In this document: piece after piece, positions 11,884 through 18,272 of the stretch
Layout of the letters: each line of letters begins with the position of its first letter
Numbering within the stretch: position 1 is the stretch's first letter
Assembly: GCA_965368115.1 (NCBI GenBank)
Contig: CBDULQ010000048.1
Location: 1 to 18,272, forward strand
From: CBDULQ01 sp965368115
GTDB taxonomy: Bacteria > Pseudomonadota > Gammaproteobacteria > SZUA-229
DNA length: 18,272 bases
Direction of reading: 5' to 3'
The notes under the pieces: generated by a model
What the model saw: the letters and a program-made list of their open reading frames with translations, nothing else
Told to the model about the DNA's origin: nothing
Databases searched by the model: none
Made by a program: the position numbers and the translations under genes

Positions 11884-14235
11884 TTGAAAATGTTATCTCT
11901 GATCATGATTGTCGTGGTGATCGCGACGGGTTTATTCGCCTGTCAGCAGCAACCGCGGCATGACCAGCTGTTCGCGGTCCAGAAGATCTCGTCTGACGAT
12001 CGCTATCAACGCTATATTCAGCCCATACTTAACAAGCGCTGTGTCGTTTGCCATGGTTGTTACGATGCACCCTGTCAGCTCAAACTCTCGTCAGGGGAGG
12101 GCCTGCAACGTGGTGCGAATGTCGATCCGGTATACGACGGCACCCGGCTGGTCGCCGCTGATCCAACACGTTTGTTCATCGATGCCCAGAATGTCGAAGG
12201 CTGGCGCGAAAAAGATTTCTTCTCGGTGCTCGATCCCGCATCCGATACGACGCAAGAAGGCGGTCTGATGTATCAGATGCTGGATTTGAAATTAAAACAT
12301 CCCCTGGTATCGGTGGTGGGGGATAACCAGGTCATTCCTCATCGTCTATTCGATTTTTCGCTGAATAAAACCGACAGCTGTACAACGGCCGATACGTTTT
12401 CACAATATGCCGATGCACATCCCCTGTGGGGTATGCCTTATGGCTTACCTGCACTGCGTGAAGAAGAGGCGATGATTCTAAAATACTGGTTGCGCGCCGG
12501 CGCACCGGTTGCGGATCGTCCGCAACTGGATCGGCGATTGCTCGATGAGGTCAGTCGGTGGGAGGGTTTCCTCAATGGCGATACTCTAAAAACGCGGCTG
12601 GTCTCACGCTACCTGTTCGAACACCTGTTCCTGGCGCATATTTATTTCCCGCAAACAGCTGAACAAAAGGGCGAAAAACGCGAATTTTTTCAGCTTGTGC
12701 GTTCGACCACTCCGCCAGGTAATCCAATCGATATCATTGCAACGCGACGTCCCTTCGACGACCCGAGCGTGGATCGCGTTTATTATCGATTGATGCGTGT
12801 TCAGGATGCGATTACCGCCAAGAATCATCTGCCTTACCTGTTCGATCAGGCACGCATGGATGAATTGAATCGCCTGTTTTATCAGGCCCCATTTCAGGTA
12901 AACCGCTTGCCCGGCTATGAGCCTGCACAGGCTGCAAATCCCTTCAAGACGTTTGCAGCCATTCCGGCGCGTTCCCGTTATCGCTTCATGTTGCAGGAAG
13001 CGCGCTTTACTATTAACGGTTTCATGAAAGGTGCCGTGTGTCGCGGGCAGATTGCATTGAATGTAATCAACGATCACTTCTGGGTTCTGTTTGTGGATCC
13101 GGACCAGAAAAAACTGGTTCAACTGGATCGATTCCTGACTCAGCATAGTGATCAGCTGAGTCTGCCTGCGGAACGCCAGAGCAATGCGGGGTTGCTGGGT
13201 TTCTGGACTGAATACTCGGAGTTACAGGCGGAGTACCTGGAACAGAAAAGTCAGCGCCTCAAAGAGTTACTGGCGGACGGCCAGGGTGTCGGGCTGGACT
13301 GGATCTGGCACGGTGATGGTCACAACCCCAATGCCGCACTGACCGTGTTTCGCAATTTCGATAGTGCATCCGTGGTGACCGGGCTGGTAGGTAATCCGCC
13401 AAAAACGGCCTGGCTGATCGATTATCCCATTCTGGAACGGATACATTATCTTCTGGTCGCCGGTTTCGATGTCTATGGCAATATCGGGCATCAGTTATCC
13501 ACGCGTCTGTACATGGACTTCCTGCGCATGGAAAGTGAATTCAATTTTCTGGCGCTGTTGCCGGAAAAGACACGCATTGAGTTACGTGAGCAGTGGTACC
13601 AGGGCGCGTCGGATAGTGTAAAAGATTATGTGTACGGCCGGCACGCTTATCTGAATGTCGAACCGGCGATCAATTATCCTGCGGATCGACCGGCCAAAGC
13701 CTATTTATATAGCCTGTTGAAAAAGTCACTCTCCGGTGTGTTGTATGGTGGCCATGATTTAAATCACCCTGGTGGTATGCGATCGATTACTGAACAACTG
13801 CAACGGCTGGAATCCATCAAAGGACATAAGGCCACATTGATGCCGGAAATGGGTGTTTTGATGCTGGAAGGTGACGACCATGGCCTGCAACTGTTTACCA
13901 TTCTGCGGAATAGCGATCATTCGCACATTACCAGCGTGTTATTCGAAGAATCCAACCGACGTCCGCAGAATGATGACCTGTCCGTGCTATCCGGTTTGGT
14001 CGGTTCTTATCCGGATGCGATCTGGTACGCGAAGGCCTCGTCGTTGCCTGTTTTTATCGACAGTGTGCTGAAGCTCGAAACGGAAAACGATTATGCCGAC
14101 CTGATGACACGCTATGGCATTCGACGCAGTCATCGCGATTTCTGGTTGTACAGTGATCGCCTGTTACAGGCCTATTATCAGAGTGAGCCGGTTGAATCGG
14201 GTTTGCTTGATTACAATCGACTGGAAAATCGCTGA
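11884..14235 (+). CDS. cti: Fatty acid cis/trans isomerase Cti
   Basis: A 783-residue Cti, a periplasmic haem protein that turns cis-unsaturated fatty acids of membrane lipids into trans forms, quickly stiffening the membrane under solvent, heat or salt stress in Pseudomonas and Vibrio. Seen: an N-terminal hydrophobic segment (residues 4-19) ending in LFAC (Cys20), which could be a lipobox; then the cytochrome c-type haem motif C53VVCH57 followed by GCYDAPCQLK, the family hallmark. Length fits the family. The TTG at 11884 is 8 bases behind GGGGAG, while the ATG at 11890 is 14 away, so TTG is the likelier start; the two proteins differ by two residues. It stands alone between the terminator cluster and converging sodB. 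Confidence 0.94.
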   Translation: MKMLSLIMIVVVIATGLFACQQQPRHDQLFAVQKISSDDRYQRYIQPILNKRCVVCHGCYDAPCQLKLSSGEGLQRGANVDPVYDGTRLVAADPTRLFIDAQNVEGWREKDFFSVLDPASDTTQEGGLMYQMLDLKLKHPLVSVVGDNQVIPHRLFDFSLNKTDSCTTADTFSQYADAHPLWGMPYGLPALREEEAMILKYWLRAGAPVADRPQLDRRLLDEVSRWEGFLNGDTLKTRLVSRYLFEHLFLAHIYFPQTAEQKGEKREFFQLVRSTTPPGNPIDIIATRRPFDDPSVDRVYYRLMRVQDAITAKNHLPYLFDQARMDELNRLFYQAPFQVNRLPGYEPAQAANPFKTFAAIPARSRYRFMLQEARFTINGFMKGAVCRGQIALNVINDHFWVLFVDPDQKKLVQLDRFLTQHSDQLSLPAERQSNAGLLGFWTEYSELQAEYLEQKSQRLKELLADGQGVGLDWIWHGDGHNPNAALTVFRNFDSASVVTGLVGNPPKTAWLIDYPILERIHYLLVAGFDVYGNIGHQLSTRLYMDFLRMESEFNFLALLPEKTRIELREQWYQGASDSVKDYVYGRHAYLNVEPAINYPADRPAKAYLYSLLKKSLSGVLYGGHDLNHPGGMRSITEQLQRLESIKGHKATLMPEMGVLMLEGDDHGLQLFTILRNSDHSHITSVLFEESNRRPQNDDLSVLSGLVGSYPDAIWYAKASSLPVFIDSVLKLETENDYADLMTRYGIRRSHRDFWLYSDRLLQAYYQSEPVESGLLDYNRLENR

Positions 14236-14257
14236 TGTGTCATTACGACATGTCCGA

Positions 14258-14285
14258 CCTGTCGAACGCCGGGGCGTTCGACAGG
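14258..14285. terminator. Hairpin between converging cti and sodB
   Basis: CCTGTCGAACGC (14258-14269) and GCGTTCGACAGG (14274-14285) form a perfect 12-bp stem with a CGGG loop. Neither strand has a T run behind it, so it is not a textbook terminator, but its place between two converging stops suggests it blocks read-through or protects 3' ends. Confidence 0.6.
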
Positions 14286-14312
14286 GGATACAAGTTTGAT
14301 GTTGGATATGAA

Positions 14313-14930
14313 TTAACCGTACAATGCCTGTACGTCTTTCAGGGAGGACTTCAGGTTGGATTCGACAAATTCCCAGTTCACCAGATTGTCGAAAAACATA
14401 TCGACATAACCGGCACGGTTGTTCTGATAGTCAAGGTAATAGGCATGTTCCCAGACGTCAATGGTGAGCAACGGTGTCAGGCCCTGAGTCAACGGGTTTT
14501 CCGCATTCGCGCTGCCCATAACACTGAGTTTGTCGTCCTTGTCTTTGACCAACCAGGCCCAGCCTGAACCGAACTGACCGTTGGCAGCCTGTTTCAGGTT
14601 TTTGATCATGTCGTCAACTGATCCGAACTGATCGCTGATGGCTTTGGCAATGTCACCCGAAGGGGCGCCGCCGCCACTACTTTTCATGCAGTCCCAGTAA
14701 AAACTGTGGTTCCATACCTGGGCTGCCGGATTGAATACCGCCGGTTTGTCGGCATTTAAAATTACTTCGTGCAAAGTTTTGCCGGCAAGGTCGGTATTTT
14801 CAATCGCATCCTTGAGTTTGCTCATGTAACCCTTGTGATGCTTCTCGTAGTGGAATTCCAGTGTGCGAGCGGAAATATGGGGTTCCAGTGCGTCTTTTGC
14901 ATAGGGTAAGGGGGCTACTTCAAATTTCAT
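14313..14930 (-). CDS. sodB: Superoxide dismutase [Fe]
   Basis: A 205-residue iron superoxide dismutase, converting superoxide to oxygen and hydrogen peroxide in the cytoplasm. Metal ligands are His27 (FHYEKHH), His75 (WNHSFYW), Asp158 and His162 (DVWEHAYYLDY). Gln71 in AAQVWNH is the iron-type position; manganese enzymes carry their glutamine later in the chain. I chose the ATG at 14930 because GGAGAAAAAA precedes it and MKFEVAPLPY is the family N-terminus; the longer frame from 15008 adds 26 unrelated residues. Upstream on the same strand are a small lipoprotein gene (84 bp away) and a DUF3096-like gene, so a shared transcript is possible. Confidence 0.96.
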   Translation of the reverse strand: MKFEVAPLPYAKDALEPHISARTLEFHYEKHHKGYMSKLKDAIENTDLAGKTLHEVILNADKPAVFNPAAQVWNHSFYWDCMKSSGGGAPSGDIAKAISDQFGSVDDMIKNLKQAANGQFGSGWAWLVKDKDDKLSVMGSANAENPLTQGLTPLLTIDVWEHAYYLDYQNNRAGYVDMFFDNLVNWEFVESNLKSSLKDVQALYG

Positions 14931-15014
14931 TTTTTTCTCCAGTATTGAGTCAGTTGCTGAAATCGATTCTGGATATGAAACAACACGTCCCTGTGTCGGT
15001 GCCGGCACGGCGGA

Positions 15015-15248
15015 TCACTCCATTTTATCTTCCGCCTTGTCGACCATATCTTCGGCTTTATCGCCGATGTCTTCTGACGTGTCCTTGATTTCTTCCATAC
15101 CTTCAGTTACGGCCTGTTTGGTGTCGTCATAGGCGTTATCCATTTTTTCGCCTGCAGATTCCATTGGGCCATCGTTCTGTTCACAAGCCGTCAGGGTTAG
15201 AAAACCGGTTAATAGCGCGATAAGAAGAATATTGCGTTTATTATTCAT
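15015..15248 (-). CDS. Small acidic lipoprotein with amphipathic helix repeats
   Basis: A 77-residue protein with a lipoprotein signal: basic MNNKR, hydrophobic core, lipobox LTAC with Cys22. The mature part is very acidic and looks like one long amphipathic helix with loosely repeated units (EKMDNAYDD, EGMEEIKD, EDIGDKAED, DMVDKAED), recalling LEA-like or stress-coating proteins; no enzyme motif is seen. The second Asp in EQND follows the lipid-bearing Cys by three, not at +2, so outer membrane sorting is plausible. Of two adjacent ATG codons (15251 and 15248) the second has the better spacing to GGAG. It lies between a DUF3096-like gene and sodB. Function unknown; an envelope stress role is a guess. 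Confidence 0.75.
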   Translation of the reverse strand: MNNKRNILLIALLTGFLTLTACEQNDGPMESAGEKMDNAYDDTKQAVTEGMEEIKDTSEDIGDKAEDMVDKAEDKME

Positions 15249-15300
15249 CATTTTCTCCAGGTTTGTTATCAGGTGATTGACCTGAATGTTCAATGATCTG

Positions 15301-15441
15301 TTAGATCAGATTCAGAATTAACCCGGCACTACCAACCAGTATCAGATAAAATGCAACCACATAGTTCAGTATTGCCGGTTTAACAAGAATGGCGACTCCA
15401 GCGAATAGAGCAACCAACGAGTTGAACACTATATAAGACAT
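15301..15441 (-). CDS. 46-residue membrane protein, DUF3096-like
   Basis: Two hydrophobic segments (about residues 3-19 and 23-45) joined by a short KPAILNY turn make a small hairpin membrane protein. The pattern AGVAILVKPAILNYVVAFYLILVGSAGL, in parts AGVAILV and LNYVVAFYLILVG, resembles the DUF3096 family of unknown function. I chose the ATG at 15441, preceded by AGGAACG, over the longer frame from 15540, whose extra 33 residues look non-coding. A TGATCT/AGATCA hairpin (15294-15308) overlaps the stop codon and another (TCAGGT/ACCTGA, 15269-15285) lies before the lipoprotein gene, perhaps stabilising or dividing a shared mRNA. Confidence 0.72.
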   Translation of the reverse strand: MSYIVFNSLVALFAGVAILVKPAILNYVVAFYLILVGSAGLILNLI

Positions 15442-15480
15442 GTTTTCGTTCCTGTGTGACGGCTGTACTATTTTGACGGT

Positions 15481-15494
15481 TTGATTACAATCTA
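15481..15494 (-). promoter_or_regulatory. FNR/Anr-like box upstream of the DUF3096-like gene
   Basis: TTGAT-TACA-ATCTA differs from the FNR consensus TTGAT-N4-ATCAA by one base. It is 40-53 bases upstream of the ATG at 15441. No clear -10 box at the expected distance supports it. The rest of the gap 15442-15668 shows no convincing gene. Confidence 0.3.
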
Positions 15495-15668
15495 AATCAC
15501 ATATTGAATACATGTTGTATTTCAGCAATATGTATGCCACGAAGTCGTGACAATCAATTTAGAACAAGGGTGATGACACAGAGAGCGACCGACATCAGCA
15601 GCCGGCCTCCGAGATATTGCCCGTTGTCAGAGTGGATAAATTATCCGTTGAAAAGTTCAAAGAAATTT

Positions 15669-17504
15669 CTAATTCGAAGCAGGGGATTTTTTCGTGGTTT
15701 TCTGTTCTGTCAAAGAAAGCGCAAAGACCGACCAGCCTGCTTCCGGTTTGATATCCTGCTCTTCGCATATCCAGTGCAAACGTTCGGCAGTATCACGCAT
15801 GAACATCGGAATGGCCTGGTCGACCTGATGGTTCTGTAACCAGTCCTCATAAGTATAATTATCCGAAAGATTAGTCTGTTTGATTTCTGCGCCGCGATTG
15901 ATCATGCGAATGATCTGCGCATAATCGATGTTGCTGCCGAACAGTACCCGGCCTTTGTAGAATTCACTGGCGCGATGTTTGTGGTTGGCGGCGGCATCCT
16001 CGAATGAGGCCAGCGTGTAAACGTTGCGAAAACCGAATTCATCTCGAAACCTCAATGCAACTGTGGTATTCACCGCGTCATAGTGAGACAGCGCCAGTAG
16101 ACCACCGAGTCCGGTCAGATCCAGGTGAACGTCGGCATGCTCTGACATGGGATTACCGTAATACGTGCGCAAACCTTCCATGCGGGCGGCACTGATATTT
16201 TCCCATTGTGAATCGCACAGCAGGGTGGATACACCGATACGATCGAGAGCACGCGCGATCATGATGGCGACCGGGTTGGCGCCCATGATCAGAAAGCCGC
16301 TGCTGTCTGGTTCGCAAACATCCAGCCAGCGCGCCAGCGCCCGGCCGGTCAGGCTCTGGATCAGCACCGTGCCGATAATGACGCTGAAGGCCAGGGGCAC
16401 CAGCAGGTCCGCCGCACCGATGCCGGCGTTTTCCAGGCGCAGGGCGAAGACCGCGGAAACCGCCGCGGCGACAATTCCCCGTGGGCCGATCCAGGCGATT
16501 AGCAGGCGTTCCCTGATACTGAGTTTCGATCCCAGTGTGCTGAACATGACTTTTAGTGGCCGCGAAACAAACTGCATCACCAGCATCACGCCGAGTGCGG
16601 CCAGTCCCATGCTGGCCAGGGCATTCATGTCGATGCGCGCCGCCAGAATGATGAACAGGGCGGACACAAACATGATGGTCAGGCTTTCCTTGAAGTTAAG
16701 GATGTCTCGGATGTGCACACCTTTCATGTTAGCCAGCCAGATACCCATGATGGTGACCGACAACAATCCTGACTCGTGCATCAGGGTGTTGGCCAGACTG
16801 AAGGTGATGACCACCATGGCGATGGCGGCGAAATTCTGCAGGAATTCCGGTATCAGGTGGTGACGCAGCACCAGGCCGAACAGGTAACCGGCGGCGATAC
16901 CCAGGATGGTGCCGAGTATCACGGTGCTGGAAAATATCAGCAGGATATGGCCGAGGCTGGAGCCGGTCTGTTGCGCCATGATCCATTCGAACACCAGCAC
17001 TGCAAACAGCGCGCCCAGTGGATCGATGATGATGCCTTCCCAGCGCAGGGTACGGGCGATGCGCGCATTGGGTCGGATCGAACGCAGCATGGGAATAATG
17101 ACGGTTGGCCCGGTGACCACCATGATGGCGCCAAACAGCGCAGACAACGACCAGTCCAGGCCGGTGAGATAATGGGTTGCAATGCAGGTGACGATACCGT
17201 TCAGGATGGCCCCGTAGCTGACCATGTTGCGTACCGAAGGTCCGATTTCGGCCAGCTCCTTGCGTTTCAGGGTCAGGCTGCCCTCGAACAGGATGATGGC
17301 GACACAGATCGAGATGAACGGGAACAGTAGTTCGCCGAACAGGGCATCGGGGTCGAGTAGGTCGAATACCGGCCCGGCCAGGATGCCGGCCACCAGCAGA
17401 AACAGAATAGCGGGTAAGCGAATCCGCCAGGCCAGCCACTGGGCAAGAAAGCCGGTCAGGCCGATAAGCGCCAGTATCAGCAGGTCGTTGAGCAGGTGAG
17501 TCAT
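15669..17504 (-). CDS. Cation/proton antiporter (CPA1, NhaP-like) with C-terminal Rossmann-like domain
   Basis: A 611-residue inner membrane protein. Residues 1 to about 390 hold some 12-13 hydrophobic helices with the sodium/proton exchanger features VTGPTV (130-135), EGIIIDPLGA with the ion-binding Asp161, SLANTLMHESGLLSV (parts ANTLMHESG), and RERLLIAWIGPRGIVAAAVS near 331-350 (core GPRGIVAAA). Residues about 403-500 look like a TrkA-N nucleotide-binding fold, but the usual GxGxxG is replaced by GANPVA (408-413), so NAD binding may be changed. A further tail of about 100 residues follows. It would exchange Na+ or K+ for protons to keep pH and ion balance. The ATG at 17504 follows AAAGGA. 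A gene for an exported protein lies 46 bp upstream on the same strand. Confidence 0.9.
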   Translation of the reverse strand: MTHLLNDLLILALIGLTGFLAQWLAWRIRLPAILFLLVAGILAGPVFDLLDPDALFGELLFPFISICVAIILFEGSLTLKRKELAEIGPSVRNMVSYGAILNGIVTCIATHYLTGLDWSLSALFGAIMVVTGPTVIIPMLRSIRPNARIARTLRWEGIIIDPLGALFAVLVFEWIMAQQTGSSLGHILLIFSSTVILGTILGIAAGYLFGLVLRHHLIPEFLQNFAAIAMVVITFSLANTLMHESGLLSVTIMGIWLANMKGVHIRDILNFKESLTIMFVSALFIILAARIDMNALASMGLAALGVMLVMQFVSRPLKVMFSTLGSKLSIRERLLIAWIGPRGIVAAAVSAVFALRLENAGIGAADLLVPLAFSVIIGTVLIQSLTGRALARWLDVCEPDSSGFLIMGANPVAIMIARALDRIGVSTLLCDSQWENISAARMEGLRTYYGNPMSEHADVHLDLTGLGGLLALSHYDAVNTTVALRFRDEFGFRNVYTLASFEDAAANHKHRASEFYKGRVLFGSNIDYAQIIRMINRGAEIKQTNLSDNYTYEDWLQNHQVDQAIPMFMRDTAERLHWICEEQDIKPEAGWSVFALSLTEQKTTKKSPASN

Positions 17505-17550
17505 GATGTCCTTTCGGTTTGCACCCGTCAGCCGGATCGGGCGGGCCGGG

Positions 17551-18180
17551 TTAGAATGCCCGGGTCAAACGTATGCCGGCCAGTAAAATTTCATCCTGCA
17601 GACCGGAGCTTGCCGAGTCCGGCAGCGCATCGCTAAACCATTGTAATGAACCGCTCCATTCGAAACCCTGACCGGTGAGGAGGAACTGGTGGGTTTCGTC
17701 ATTGGCGATCAATGAGCCGTCCAGGTAACTGGTCGGGTCGAGGAGGCCCAGATAAATATAGCCGTTGCCGAGTTTCTGTTCGTAGGAGAGTACCGAAATC
17801 TGCAGGCGTCCCTTGCCGGTATCATCCGCGGCGGATCCCGCATCGGCATTGGCGCCGGGGATCAGCGTGGCGATACCGCCGTTGCGCAAGCTGCTGGCAC
17901 CTTCCGTGTAAACAGTGACAACACCCGAAGGCACGGGAATGCGTGACAAGAGGTCGGCCGACATCAATGCTTCGTCATTGACCGATGACTGATCGCTGGA
18001 TTGCAGGGTGATGGTAAATCCCCCTTCCACCGATACCTGTTCACCATAACTGATACTGCCGTGACGGGCTTCGACCTTGTGTGCCCGGGCCGGATGTGCC
18101 AGCAGGATGGTCGTGCCGGCCAGCAGGGCAGCGGCAATATAAGCTGGCCGGCAACAGCCTCGGCGCTGATTTCGATTCAT
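17551..18180 (-). CDS. Exported, probably outer membrane beta-barrel protein; possibly shortened porin
   Basis: A 209-residue protein from the ATG at 18180. It begins with a basic region, a hydrophobic core (AAALLAGTTILLA) and ARA before HKVEARHG, a typical signal peptide. The C-terminus ends GIRLTRAF with a final Phe, the usual last strand signal for outer membrane assembly. The middle part (GKGRLQISVLSYEQ, then YLDGSLIANDE) recalls carbohydrate porin-like proteins of about 400 residues, but only the start and the last strands are here, suggesting an inner deletion or a small-barrel relative. The start is uncertain: ATG at 18192 and upward are in frame and no good ribosome site is seen. It precedes the antiporter gene and may share its mRNA. 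Function is not assigned. Confidence 0.65.
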   Translation of the reverse strand: MNRNQRRGCCRPAYIAAALLAGTTILLAHPARAHKVEARHGSISYGEQVSVEGGFTITLQSSDQSSVNDEALMSADLLSRIPVPSGVVTVYTEGASSLRNGGIATLIPGANADAGSAADDTGKGRLQISVLSYEQKLGNGYIYLGLLDPTSYLDGSLIANDETHQFLLTGQGFEWSGSLQWFSDALPDSASSGLQDEILLAGIRLTRAF

Positions 18181-18202
18181 TTTTATAGCCATTTTATAGC
18201 CA
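18181..18202. repeat. 11-bp tandem repeat at the start of the exported protein gene
   Basis: TTTTATAGCCA occurs twice in tandem (18181-18191, 18192-18202). On the minus strand this gives successive ATGGCTATAAA units, placing several ATG codons just before the chosen start. Sequence 18203-18272 shows nothing else I can assign. Confidence 0.7.
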
Positions 18203-18272
18203 TATTCGCTGCCACATCTGTTTCGATCAACGGAAGGCAACTTAAAATGGATATTCTATCACTACAAATTCA

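Noticed and set aside
14931..15008. Longer sodB start adding 26 residues
   Set aside because: The extension is unlike any superoxide dismutase N-terminus and is not a signal peptide; the ATG at 14930 has the ribosome site.
15550..15620. Tiny minus-strand frame encoding a hydrophobic stretch (MSVALCVITLVLN) in the gap before the DUF3096-like gene
   Set aside because: Only 13 codons from the ATG, with no support beyond an AGG upstream; a decayed membrane gene is possible but cannot be shown.

Overview
This window looks like a chromosomal core region of a gammaproteobacterium. The order pncC, thpR, recA, recX, alaS, lysC, csrA, tRNA-Ser(GCT) is the recA/alaS/csrA neighbourhood known from that class; lysC between alaS and csrA is typical of Pseudomonas-like and other non-enteric lineages. 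Codon use and base composition look even across the genes. I see no transposase, integrase, phage gene or CRISPR array, and I cannot name the genus.

Left part (1-4014). A Sad/YneI-like aldehyde dehydrogenase and a TetR regulator lie on the minus strand. The TetR gene is divergent from a MAPEG membrane protein, and a palindrome sits over the predicted MAPEG -35 box. pncC and thpR follow on the plus strand, overlapping by 11 bases. Behind thpR are three 25-bp hairpin repeats in alternating orientation, a REPIN/BIME-like cluster.

Centre (4015-11321). A BrxR/CapW-like WYL regulator is transcribed divergently from recA, with the two -35 boxes only 14 bp apart. I find no canonical LexA box before recA, so this regulator is a candidate controller of recA. 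recA and recX are separated by a leaky-looking terminator. Then come alaS, an aspartokinase gene with a clear internal start for a separate beta subunit, csrA with four GGA motifs in its leader, and tRNA-Ser.

Right of the tRNA (11322-11883) lie two near-identical bidirectional terminators enclosing about 335 bp without a gene. This stretch holds 11 GGA triplets and three small hairpins with a conserved TGGA loop; one differs from the others by compensatory changes on both sides of its stem. It is either a dispersed hairpin repeat or a CsrA-binding RNA next to csrA.

Right part (11884-18272). cti (cis/trans fatty acid isomerase, plus strand) converges on a minus-strand set of envelope and stress genes: an exported beta-barrel-like protein, a CPA1-type cation/proton antiporter, a 46-residue DUF3096-like membrane protein, a small acidic lipoprotein and Fe superoxide dismutase. 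Together with the MAPEG and aldehyde dehydrogenase genes these suit membrane, oxidative and ionic stress handling, but apart from close spacing nothing shows that they act as one system.
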